Shown here piece by piece: positions 1 to 11,200 of a DNA stretch of 64,000 nt. The position numbers and the translations under genes are program-made. The notes under the pieces are model-generated. The model saw nothing but the letters and a program-made list of their open reading frames with translations, had not been told where the DNA came from and searched no databases. Each line of letters begins with the position of its first letter. The first letter of the stretch is position 1. The stretch is from Thinopyrum elongatum (lineage: Eukaryota > Streptophyta > Magnoliopsida > Poales > Poaceae): the NCBI GenBank assembly GCA_011799875.1, contig CM022298.1, positions 496,351,180 to 496,415,179 of the forward strand, written 5' to 3'.

Positions 1-180
1 TCAATGAAAGATTTTAGGATGGCTATCAGACAATATGGAATTAAAAGGGAGATCGACATTTGGGGATATAAGACTGATAAGAAAAGATATCTTGGCAAAT
101 GTAGAGCCAAGGGTTGTCCATGGAGGATTACAGCCAGAGTGAGGACTGATGGACAAAGCATAAGGGTACTAAATTTTTTT

Positions 181-343
181 TAAGTATTGTTGATGTTTTT
201 TCTGTGTTTATCCTATGTTGTGATGGGCTTTTAAGCATTGTTATTGTTGATGTTTTTTCTATGTTTATCCTATGTCATGATGGGCTTTTAAGCATTGTTA
301 TTGTTGCTGTTTTTTCTATGTTTATCCTATGATCTGATGGGCT
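181..343 (+). repeat. Tandem repeat (about 57-bp unit, three copies) inside MULE intron 1
   Basis: Three head-to-tail units each contain TTTATCCTATG followed by a TGATGGGCTT-like stretch. Units 2 and 3 start at 232 and 289 (period 57); the first is about 6 bases shorter. The array fills most of the 194-base intron. Confidence 0.85.
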
Positions 344-3152
344 TCCTATTGTATTACAGGTTACCAAGATTTCTGTGAAGCACAAGTGCTCCTCTACCGG
401 TAGGATAAAAAGCAGCATGACATCTCAAGGATGGGTAGCACAGAGGACCGTACCCCTTATACAGAGTGACCCTACAATTGGATGCAAAGAGCTGTTGGAG
501 AATTTGCAAGATACATATGGCACTACCATTGAGTATCATACGGTGTGGAAAGGCAAAGATATAGCACAGAAAGAGATTTATGGTAGCATGAGGCAAAGTT
601 TTCAATATTTGTTTAACTTCAAAGCGGAAGTTGAGAAGAGATCCCCAGGCAGCATTGTAGAGGTGGATATGAAGATGGTTGACGGTATAGTTCGCTTTAA
701 CCGATTCTTTATGGCTCTTAAACCTTGCATTGATGGCTTTAAAGCTGGTTGTAGACCATATCTTAGTATAGACTCAACTGCACTCACCGGTAAATGGAGA
801 GGTCACTTAGCCGCTTGTACAGCATTAGATGGGCATAATTGGATGTATCCTGTAGCATTTGCATTCATTGATGGTGAAACCGACGAAAATTGGACATGGT
901 TCATGTCACAACTCAACAAGGCATTAGGTCATGTTTCCCCTCTAGCTATATGCACAGATGCATGTAAAGGTTTAGAGAATGCAGTCAAAAAAATATTCCC
1001 TCATGCAGATCAAAGGGAGTGTTTTAGGCATCTCATGGCTAACTTCTCTAAAAAGTTCCAAGGAGATGTGTTTGGCAGAATGTGGCCAGCTGCTAGGGCA
1101 TATAGGCCACAAGTTTTTAACTACCACATGAATAAAATCCTAGCAGAAGCACCTGATATGCATGAATATCTTTCAAGGTACCACAGCTTAAAATGGATGA
1201 GATGCATGTTTGACCCCTCCATTGAATGTGATTACATCAACAATAACCTTGCCGAGTCTTTTAATGGTTGGATTAAAGATTACAAAGATTTGCTACCTGA
1301 TGAGCTAGCTGACACTCTTAGAGAGCTAGTCATGAAACTTCATGAGAAAAGGAGAAAGATTGGAATGAAACTGAAAGGAAAAATTATTCCAGCCATCATC
1401 CAACAGATTCATAATAGGACAAGGGGACTTAAACATTTGAAAGTTGGGAAATCTGGAGTTGCAAGTTGTGAGGTGAGGGACACAAGTAAATACAACTTGC
1501 GACATGTCGTGAAAACTGACCAAAGCGAGTGCACGTGCTTGGAGTGGCAGCACACAGGGAAGCCTTGTGAGCATGCACTTGCTTTCTTGCTAGATAGAAG
1601 GAACCCCAGATGGGAGGATTATGTGCATGACTATTTCTCTCTAGAGAAGTTTCGGGCAGCATATGCTGGAGAGATTGAGCCATTGACAGATAGGTCTCAA
1701 TGGCCATGTAACACCCCGAGAATCATGCCACAGTAATCTCCCACTAATCATGCCAAGTCATCATCATTAAACCCTAATAAAAGTAATTAAGAAATAATCC
1801 AAACTCAGATTCAAATTCCAAACTCAAGTCAAATAATTACTTCTTCAATTAGTAAAACAAAATAGTTCACCATGATGGAAATAATCCCAAGGCATTTATA
1901 AAATTGAAACCAACTTCTTATAAATTCCCAAAATGCCCCTGGACATTTACAACAGTAGCCCAGCAGCATTTAAATTTGTCTTTTCAATTTCTAAAAATAC
2001 CTAACCCTTTCCTTTTGCTCCCTAGCTTCTTGAGGCAGTGCCAAGTAATACTGGGAAATATTATGACTCACTCCCACATTTTTCCAAATTGATCTGGTGG
2101 CCCACAAAATACTTTTGCTGTCTCTGTTTTAAATAAAAAGGGAAAACAGAAAGGAAAAAGGGGGGGGGGCAAAGACTTACCTGGCACTGGGCCGCGAGGC
2201 CCAGCCCAACTCACATGCTCCCCTCCTCGTGTCGTCGTCTCCGTGGACAAGCGTGCGCTCGCCGGTCGCTGCCCGACACCGCGGCACAACAGGGGCCGCC
2301 GAGGGGATAAGGGCGATGCCCTCGGCCTCCATCACCGTCCTCATCCACTCGCCAGCCTCCCGCTCTCTCCCTCACTCACTTCCTCCTCTCTTTCTCCTCG
2401 CTCTCCCTCTCTGTTTCGCTCGACTGAGCGCGCTCGTCGCCGTTCGCCGCTCGCAGACGCGGCCACCGAGCTTCTTCCACCTCTCCGTCGAGTCCCTCCG
2501 CTTCTACGTCGACTGCCACGACCTCCAGTGCCTCTCGTTTGAGCTGGGGAGTGCCACATCGACGGCATCGACCCGCTCTTCATCCACGGCCGCCGACGCT
2601 GTTGCCGTCGATTTGCTGCGACCATCGCTTCCCCGAGCCCACTGCCTTTCCCTACAGGACCTCTGTGAGCACACGCACCTCCCCGACCCTTTTTCCCTTT
2701 CTCCCGTACTCCCTAGCTCTGGTTTGTCGCTGCGCCGCCCGTTGCCGCCGTCGGTTGTCATCGCCACCCCGGCCATAGCCTCTGCAAACCCCGCCTGTGC
2801 ACCGCGTCGAGCTCAGCACCTCCCCAGTATCCGAACGCGACCCCAGCTCGTGCTCCCGTGACCTGTAGCGCTCGATACGTTCGAGCCTGAACTGCGCCGC
2901 CGCTCGGCCATCGTAGCTACTGCCGTTTCCGGCCACCTCCAACGCTGCTGATGGCCCAGATCGACGCGGCACACGTTCCTCGTTCGAATGATGGTCGCGG
3001 CGTGCGATTTGGAGGCCCGTAGCGCAAACCCGCCCATCTCCGGCGAGAAACCGCCGTGAAAACGGCCGCCGGAGCAACGCCGACGCCGTCCGCTGACCTG
3101 GCCGCCATGTGGCACACCCTGAGTCACTGGCAGCTGGGCCCCGCGGGCCCAG

Positions 3153-3228
3153 TTGACCCAGTTGACCAGGTCAATGGCTGACTGGGCAGCCCCAGACACT
3201 GACTGGTGGGCCCCAGTTGACTGGTCAA
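3153..3228 (+). promoter_or_regulatory. Cluster of W-box cores in the LTR
   Basis: TTGACC at 3153 and 3162, GGTCAA at 3169, TTGACT at 3217 and GGTCAA at 3223: five W-box-like cores in 76 bases. TTGAC(C/T) is the known binding core of WRKY factors. The cluster lies upstream of the exon-like blocks, where an LTR promoter is expected. The second LTR carries the same cluster near 9640-9725. Function is inferred from motif density only. Confidence 0.45.
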
Positions 3229-3656
3229 CTGGTCAGCCGACCGCTGACGCCATGCTTGCGTCGTACTGACATCATATGCCTTTTCTGGAAAATCTGTAAA
3301 TCTAAATAATTTCAGAATATTGAATAATCTTTAGAAATTCATAATAAATAAACCGTAACTCGGATGGAAAAACTTAAAACATGAAAGTTGCTCAGAACGA
3401 CGAGACGAGTCTGATCGTGCCGTCTGTTTCCTTACCGGAACCCCCTACATAGGAGAACTCGTAACTCCGGGCTCGAACCCGGCAGATGAATAGTGCACAC
3501 ACATCGGTTATTAAATTTCAGAATAATCCTAAAAATAACTAAAATGACTTAGATGCATATTTAGGCAACCTGCACTGCATCATAGCATCGCACGCACTGT
3601 GTTGCATCTGTTTGCATTATATTTACTTGTTTCTTCCCCCTCTTCTCTTTCGGTAG

Positions 3657-5430
3657 ACCCCGACGTTGCCGTAGCTCCTGAGGCAGACGCCGCTCCGGAG
3701 TACGACTACGTCCCCGACGACCCTGCCCTTGCCGTCGAGCAGACAGGCAAGCACCCCCATTTTGAGCATTTCGATATCACCTATTCTCTTCCCTCTTATG
3801 CTTGCATTAGATGTTACTGCTGCTGTTACCATCCTATATCTGTTGCATAGCCTGTTTAATTGTAGCCTACTGTTGATACCTACCTGTTATCCTAAACTGT
3901 TTAGATAGGATGGGTAGAGCCTGATCAGAGACCCACTTGTCCCGACTGCCCCGCTGGACTCTCAGAAGACCCGAGCAACGGGATTGAAGATTAGAACCCG
4001 GCACCGCACGTCACTTCCCCTAAGATGCTCGACACTGCTGGGTTACTATTGAGTGCCGAGGGTGATACCTCGTCAGCACTTCTGATGATAACCTTGTAGG
4101 TTAGTTAATCGGTCGTGGTAAGCGAGGGTGATTCCTCCTACACCACCCCTAATAACGACATCGTCGTGCAACTGTTCAAGTGTGGACCTCGAGGGTGATA
4201 CCTCTTTCGTTCGCCTTGACGAGAACATCAGGTGGGACTCCTTCGAGGGTGATTCCTCAGGGTTCCCCCTTGGTGTCAGACACACGGAGACTTTGGATAC
4301 TATGACTGATTACTGAACTTTGATGCTAAAGACGGGTCGGCCCTGAGGGGTACCCGCGCGAGCATAAATGCGAAGTGATGTGGAGTCGAGTTGACCTGAG
4401 AGGTGCCCACGAGATAACTACGAGGCGTGGCCGGGCATTCTTAGCCCTTGCCGCAGGTCCTCGAGACGGGGCGACGGGGTCACATCGATCGTGAGTCTCT
4501 GCTCGTTACCGCGCGCTCCTAATCCACTACGGTTTGTATATTTGATCCGAGGGGCCTCTGGCCCGATAGCACTAACCATCACGTCGGCATAGTATGGGCG
4601 TTCTGCGTTGTATACATCAGCCGAAGCTTGTTTGACGTCAGTATGGAGCGGCGCACGCCGAGTTGGAATAGTAACGCAACCGCGCTTGTATAAGGGGTTG
4701 CTAGGTCTGCTCTCGGTGGCCCCGTAACGTGCAGGAGTTCCCGGGGCGATGGCCCAAGACCCCTGGGGCATAGGTTAGTCCGGCGTGCTGACCTCTCTTA
4801 TAAGCCTAGGTCGGGTTGCGGCGTGTTGCTTAGCCGAGGCCGGGCATGACCCAGAAAAGTGTGTCCGGCCGGAGTTAATCGAGCGTGGTGGGTAAGTTGG
4901 TGCACCCCTGCAGGGAAGAAACTTCTATCGATAGCCTGTCCTACGGTAACGGACACTCGGAGTTGTATCCCGATCGGTACAACTAGAACTTGGAGATGAG
5001 AACTGGATAGTACGGCTCTGGGATTGCTTTCTCGCAGGGAGTCGAGGAAGAATCTCTGGCCGAGGATTGATGACACTACTATACTTTACATTATGTTATT
5101 CTGCTCTCTCCTAATGCTGCAAGACTGATGAAGATGCCGAAGATGCTAGTCTTCGATAGGACTAGGCTTTCCCCCTCTATTCTGGCATTTCTGCAGCCCA
5201 GTCCACATATTCAGCCCTTCTTTGAAAATGTTTCATATGTAGTGTAGATCCATGCTTGCTGAGTACTTCGGATGAGTACTCACGTTTGCTTTACTTTCTT
5301 TTTCCCCCATATCCACTTGATGCCACCAGACGATGGAGCCCCTGAGCCAGATGCCCCCGTCGACGACCAGTACTACTACCCGCCTGGCGAGTACTACTAC
5401 TACGAGGAGCCGACTGACGACCAGGAGTAG
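3657..5430 (+). CDS. Candidate spliced LTR-borne ORF, acidic tyrosine-rich tail (5' LTR copy)
   Basis: Not a recognised family. Block alpha (3657-3746, 90 bases) follows a pyrimidine tract ending GGTAG and encodes an acidic stretch including APEYDYVPDDPA. It ends ACAG followed by GCAAGC, a GC-type donor. Block beta (5330-5430) follows an acceptor CCACCAG and encodes DDGAPEPDAPVDDQ, then tyrosine runs (YYYPPGEYYYYEEP), then DDQE and a stop at 5428-5430. Alpha ends with one base of a codon and beta supplies the other two, so the frame continues. The intron would be 3747-5329. An upstream exon with a start codon is not identified. Related copies keep the same phase, termini and stop position. 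It may be expressed from the LTR, or be a relic of a captured gene. Confidence 0.4.
4058..4258 (+). repeat. Four-copy GAGGGTGATNCCTC motif array
   Basis: Copies at 4058-4071, 4124-4137, 4191-4204 and 4245-4258. Each is a 14-mer whose ends GAGG and CCTC are reverse complements. The array recurs with almost the same span (198-202 bases) in every family LTR whose array I measured: 10551-10751, 22082-22279, 37027-37227, and inverted at 39249-39450 and 55380-55580. The last LTR also carries it (about 62736-62936) with one decayed unit. It lies inside the putative intron between blocks alpha and beta. Confidence 0.85.
5261..5281 (+). other. Conserved 21-bp hairpin in the LTR
   Basis: Perfect 7-bp arms GAGTACT and AGTACTC surround a 7-base loop, TCGGATG. 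The same hairpin occurs at 11754-11774, 23210-23230, 38231-38251, and on the minus strand at 54357-54377 and 61712-61732. In the oldest-looking copy (near 31230-31250) one arm base has changed. It sits about 50-70 bases before block beta. Confidence 0.8.
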
Positions 5431-5746
5431 GATCGGAGGGTCCAGGGCAGGAGGCCTACGCCTTTCGATCGTAGTATTTTATTTTACCCCGCCTCTGTGA
5501 AGGCTTATCTCTCTCTCTCTCTCTTTGTAATATATCTATACTCAGATATCTAATGCTTCCGCTGACACTTGTATGCGATCGAGCTATGTATTCGAGCCCT
5601 TGAGGCCCTGGCTTGTAATATAAAGCTTGTATGACTTTATTTATGTTTTAGAGTTGTGTTGTGATATCTTTAAGTGAGTCCTTAGGCTTGATCGTGCGCA
5701 TTTACGTGTATGATTAGTGCACGATTAAGCCGGGGTTGTCACAGGT

Positions 5747-5758
5747 TGGTATCAGAGC
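5747..5758 (+). promoter_or_regulatory. Primer binding site, initiator tRNA-Met type
   Basis: TGGTATCAGAGC three bases after the 5' LTR end matches the complement of the 3' end of plant initiator tRNA-Met, the usual primer for minus-strand cDNA of many plant LTR elements. Confidence 0.85.
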
Positions 5759-8190
5759 CGACTGCCTGTAGGAATCCCCCTTTCCAACTCCTTGGCCGAA
5801 GTTGAGTCTAGTCGTCCAAAACTGATTTTACTAACTTGGCTGTGTGGCTTACGGGCCCACGTCGCCAACTGGGTGGTACTAGGATCTTTTATTCCTCGTC
5901 TATACTCTGGGACTCTAATCTCTCTTCTATTCGGGTTTAATAAATTACTAACACCGGCACTTAGGTTCTCGCAAGCGCTTTCTCCCGGAGAGCCCCCTCA
6001 TTGCAGAAGATGGCGTGTCATCGTCAGAAGACTCCGAAGATACTTCCTGAAGTTTTCCGAGACCCTTTACCCACTGCTTTTGCAGTTTACTAACACCAAT
6101 AATCCCCGTGGATATCTACACATCCTTGCCGTTGTATCATCATGGCCAGTCACTCATGAATATACGAGATACCCCGTAATATTCCTCGTTAAACCGGGAA
6201 TCCTTTGAACCTACTGCCGTGCAGCTTCTTTCGCACTGCGGATAATTCCTTACATTACCGGGGATCCGTTCATCCCCAATTGTTCGTGTAATTCCTAAAG
6301 CACTTTGAAATATTATCTGATCTCCCGAGAATCCTCTGCAGCTTACTGCTCCTAAAATTCTTGCTTGCTTGCCTTATGGTTAGCTCCATATGTCAAGTAA
6401 TTATTGTTAATATCCCTTGTCGTTATCATTCCGTTCCCATTGATTCAACATGTGTGCGAATACTCGTCATCATCGGTTCTTCCCTACTAATTCATCCTTC
6501 TGGCTCAGACATCATTTTGGATATGAGCTGGAACTCGGCCAGTCAAGTGGCAAATGATTGCCCATCTAGTTCTATCCAACTTACTCATTCTTTGATCAAA
6601 GCCTCTGCTTTTGACCCTTCGTCTTGAGAATCGTAACCCCTTTGTGCTTAAGCGCCGAAATATTTTGATGTTTCTATAATCCGATGCCTTTGCATCCCTT
6701 CCTCATCTGATTGATTGCCGATACTCACAATCTTATCTTTTGCGGTCCGCCAGATCTTTTGGTGGAACATTATCTGATAGTGTCCTCCATATTACATAAC
6801 CTTGATAGTTATCCCCCGTTACCCAATACTTTCGATACATTGTATCACCCGCTTTGACTTCGATACTCTGCTTTCGAATTCACATCCCTTGCTTTGATTG
6901 ATGGTTGTATAGATTCGTAAAATGTCCCGATGGGTTGTATCTATGCTTCTGCCATCTGCGAGAACGCATAAACTTTTGTGAGTCATACTCTTCTGGTGCT
7001 TCACCAGATAAATCTTCAGCACTACAATTTCTTCGAAAACGAGAAGTGAATGAAAGGTTATGCATTGAAGAAGTGGGGTTCGACCTTGAACCTTTGTGTT
7101 CATGCCCATGGACCCGATGTAGAACTTATCATGGAAGCTGCTCGTAAAAATAATTATTTCCTGGGTATAAGTTCATCTTGTATCTATGAATTGATCATTT
7201 GCAACCGTGGTTCCCACCATATTTCCTTCTTGATTCCATTTTTCGGACAAGTTAAAATACTTGTCTTCTGCACATCATTTCCCCCGTCCAACATCTACTC
7301 CGATTTACCTTCCGGTATTACCCCTAGTACTTGTTACTGGGAAGTTTAATACTCCATCACATCATTCCTAGCCTGATCGGCGATATCCCTATCGAGCTAA
7401 CTTTTAACTGTGCTACCTGGCCCTTCTTCCCGGAGCACAATTTTCGACGATATACTCCCAACCCTGGTGTGAAAACACATTTTCCTTTCCATTGTTCTGT
7501 TTAATCTGATAATCACAATTTCCTTTCCATTGTTTTGTTTAACCTTTCTTATGATCTATATGATGTAAGCATAAATAATTCCCTGCTTATAAAACACCCC
7601 GGTCTACAACCTCGCCAGTGAGACCCTGTTACTATTGTTGATGACATTCCGGTAACCACCGATGGACAAGAACTTTGCCTTTTGGTCCGCCTCGTTCAAC
7701 GAGCAGGAAAATGGTTCTCTTCGTCCCTCGCCCTTGGTACCGACGATGTTGCCGATATAGCTGACAAGCTATCTTCTGACATACCTTGATGGTGTGACCG
7801 GTAAGATATCACCGTTCTCCTTACCTTTGATCGACACCCTCCACAGTTCCACATGATCGTAACCTGACTCTCCAGCATATCTTTGATTCCGAAGCATAAT
7901 ATGCTCTTGGTCCTGTGTGCTATCGCGAGCCACCTTCCGACGGATGATCTACTCCCCATACCCTGAACCCCCTTCTCACTCCCTGTTCGGGTATCGAACG
8001 GATGCCCATTCACTTGAAACCTTCCATTATACCTTCATACTTTGCTCTCGATGTTTCCTTAAGTTTCAACTCGAGAGGTATTTCTACTGCATTCCCTGAA
8101 TTGTTCCCAGATAATCGACCCTATAAATGTCAGTTCTTCTGCAGTTACCCTTTACTTCCCCACTTAAATCTCGGGACGAGATTTCTTGTA

Positions 8191-8202
8191 GTGGAGGAGA
8201 TT
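8191..8202 (+). promoter_or_regulatory. Polypurine tract of LARD copy 1
   Basis: GTGGAGGAGATT immediately precedes the 3' LTR start TGTAAC, in the position where plus-strand cDNA priming occurs. The same tract, inverted, abuts the LTR of the second LARD at 58065. Confidence 0.75.
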
Positions 8203-11200
8203 TGTAACACCCCGAGAATCATGCCACAGTAATCTCCCACTAATCATGCCAAGTCATCATCATTAAACCCTAATAAAAGTAATTAAGAAATAATCCAAAC
8301 TCAGATTCAAATTCCAAACTCAAGTCAAATAATTACTTCTTCAATTAGTAAAACAAAATAGTTCACCATGATGGAAATAATCCCAAGGCATTTATAAAAT
8401 TGAAACCAACTTCATATAAATTCCCAAAATGCCCCTGGACATTTACAATAGTAGTCCAACATCATTTAAATTTGTCTTTTCAATTTCTAAAAATACCTAA
8501 CCCTTTCCTTTTGCTCCTTAACTTCTTGAGGCAGTGCCAAGTAATACTGGGAAATATTATGACTCACTCCCACATTTTTCCAAATTGATCTGGTGGCCCA
8601 CAAAATACTTTTGATGTCTCTGTTTTAAATAAAAAGGGAAAACAGAAAGGAAAAAGGGGGGGCGAAGACTTACCTGGCACTGGGCCGCGAGGCCCAGCCC
8701 AACTCACATGCTCCCCTCCTCGTGTCGTCGTCTCCGTGGACAAGCGCGCGCTCGCCGGTCACTGGCCGACACCGCGGCACTACAGGGGCCGCCGAGGGGA
8801 TAAGGGCGACGCCCTCGGCCTCCGTCACCGTCCTCATCCACTCGCCAGCCTCCCGCTCTCTCCCTCACTCACTTCCTCCTCTCTTTCTCCTCGCTCTCCC
8901 TCTCCGTTTCGCTCGACTGAGAGCGCTCGTCGCCGTTCGTCGCTCGCAGACGCGGCCACCGAGATTCTTCCACCTCTCCGTCGAGTCCTTCCGCTTCTAC
9001 GTCGACTGCCACGACCTCCAGTGCCTCTCGTTTGAGCTGGGGAGTGCCACATCGACGGCATCGACCCGCTCTTCATCCACGGCCGCCGACGCTGTTGCCG
9101 TCGATTTGCTGCGACCATCGCTTCCCCGAGCCCACTGCCTTTCCCTACAGGACCTCTGTGAGCACACGCACCTCCCCGACCCTTTTTCCCTTTCTCCCGT
9201 ACTCCCTAGCTCTGGTTTGTCGCTGCGTCGCCCGTTGCCGCCGTCGGTTGTCATCGCCACCGCGGCCATAGCCTCTGCAAACCCCGCCTGTGCACCGCGT
9301 CGAGCTCAGCACCTCCCCAGTATCCGAACGCGACCCCAGCTCGTGCTCCCGTGACCTGTAGCGCTCGATCCGTTCGAGCCTGAACTGCGCCGCCGCTCGG
9401 CCATCGTAGCTGCTGCCGTTTCCGGCCACCTCCAACGCTGCTGATGGCCCAGATCGACGCAGCACACGTTCCTCGTTCGAATGATGGTCGCGGCGTGCGA
9501 TTTGGAGGCCCGTAGCGCAAACCCGCCCATCTCCGGCGAGAAACCGCCGTGAAAACGGCCGCCGGAGCAACGCCGGCGCCGTCCGCTGACCTGGCCGCCA
9601 CGTGGCACACCCTGAGTCACTGGCAGCTGGGCCCCGCGGGCCCAGTTGACCCAGTTGACCAGGTCAATGGCTGACTGGGCAGCCCCAGACACTGATTGGT
9701 GGGCCCCAGTTGACTGGTCAACTGGTCAGCCGACCGCTGACGCCATGCTTGCGTCGTACTGACGTCATATGCCTTTTCTGGAAAATCTGTAAATCTAAAT
9801 AATTTCAGAATATTGAATAATCTTTAGAAATTCATAATAAATAAACCATAACTCGGATGGAAAAACTTAAAACATGAAAGTTGCTCAGAACGACGAGACG
9901 AGTCTGATCGTGCCGTCTGTTTCCTTACCGGAACCCCCTACATAGGAGAACTCGTAACTCCGGGCTCGAACCCGGCAGATGAATAGTGCACACACATCGG
10001 TTATTAAATTTCAGAATAATCATAAAAATAAGTAAAATGACTTAGATGCATATTTAGGCAACCTGCACTGCATCATAGCATCGCACGCACTGTGTTGCAT
10101 CTGTTTGCATTATATTTACTTGTTTCTTTCCCCTCTTCTCTTTCGGTAGACCTCGACGTTGCTGTAGCTCCTGAGGCAGACGCCGCTCCGGAGTACGACT
10201 ACGTCCCCGACGACCCTGCCCTTGCCGTCGAGCAGACAGGCAAACACCCCCATTTTGAGCATTTCGATATCACCTATTCTCTTCCCTCTTATGCTTGCAT
10301 TAGATGTTACTGCTGCTGTTACCATCCTATATCTGTTGCATAGCCTGTTTAATTGTAGCCTACTGTTGATACCTGCCTGTTATCCTAAACTGTTTAGATA
10401 GGATGGGTAGAGCCTGATCAGAGACCCACTTGTCCCGACTGCCCCGCTGGACTCTCAGAAGACCCGAGCAACGGGATTGAAGATTAGAACCCGGCACCGC
10501 ACGTCACTTCCCCTAAGATGCTCGACACTGCTGGGTTACTATCGAGTGCCGAGGGTGATACCTCGTCAGCACTTCTGATGATAACCTTGTAGGTTAGTTA
10601 ATCGGTCGTGGTAAGCGAGGGTGATTCCTCCTACACCACCCCCGATAACGACATTGTCGTGCAACTGTTCAAGTGTGGACCTCGAGGGTGATACCTCTTT
10701 CGTTCGCCTTGACGAGAACATCAGGTGGGACTCCTTCGAGGGTGATTCCTCAGGGTTCCCCCTTGGTGTCAGACACACGGAGACTTTGGATACTATGACT
10801 GATTACTAAACTTTGATACTAAAGACGGGTCGGCCCTGAGGGGTACCCGCGCGAGCATAAATGCGAAGTGATGTGGAGTCGGGTTGACCTGAGAGGTGCC
10901 CGCGAGATAACTACGAGGCGTGGCCGGGCATTCTTAGCCCTTGCCGCAGGTCCTCGAGACGGGGCGATGGGGTCACATCGATCGTGAGTCTCTGCTCGTT
11001 ACCGCGCGCTCCTAATCCACTACGGTTTGGATATTTGATCCGAGGGGCCTCTGGCCCGATAGCACTAACCATCACGTGGGCATAGTATGGGCGTTCTGCG
11101 TCATATACATCAGCCGAAGCTTGTTTGACGTCAGTATGGAGCGGCGCACGCCGAGTTGGACTGGTAACGCAACCGCGCTTGTATAAGGGGTTGCTAGGTC

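Larger units (their letters stand above)
1707..5743 (+). repeat. 5' LTR of LARD copy 1 (4037 bp)
   Basis: Layout in order: AT-rich start; GC-rich Ser/Pro/Arg-coding-like stretch at about 2200-3120; a block dense in TTGAC motifs (3153-3228); an AT-rich block conserved in all family copies (about 3290-3440); exon-like block alpha (3657-3746); a four-copy motif array (4058-4258); a 21-bp hairpin (5261-5281); exon-like block beta (5330-5430); a short CT repeat near 5509-5525; and the terminal conserved block ending TCACA. Begins TG, ends CA. Confidence 0.92.
5744..8202 (+). other. Noncoding interior of LARD copy 1
   Basis: 2459 bases between the LTRs with no ORF resembling gag, protease, reverse transcriptase or integrase; the longest open frames are about 100-140 codons and match no family I know. 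The first ~130 bases are nearly the same as the interior start of the second LARD read on the minus strand (61265 downward), so the region is conserved as sequence rather than as protein. Confidence 0.8.

Noticed and set aside
2229..2861. 210-codon open frame in the GC-rich part of the LTR (also at 8722-9354)
   Set aside because: Overlapping open frames exist on both strands in the same stretch, composition is Ser/Pro/Arg-rich as expected for GC-rich sequence, and the frame is not kept in the other family LTRs.
3471..3485. GGGCTCGAACCCGGC resembling a tRNA T-arm
   Set aside because: No cloverleaf or A box can be built around it; it is conserved only as part of the LTR.
1707..5743. Naming the LARD family Sukkula
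   Set aside because: Size class and organisation fit, but the LTR 3' end does not match the Sukkula marker primer as I remember it.
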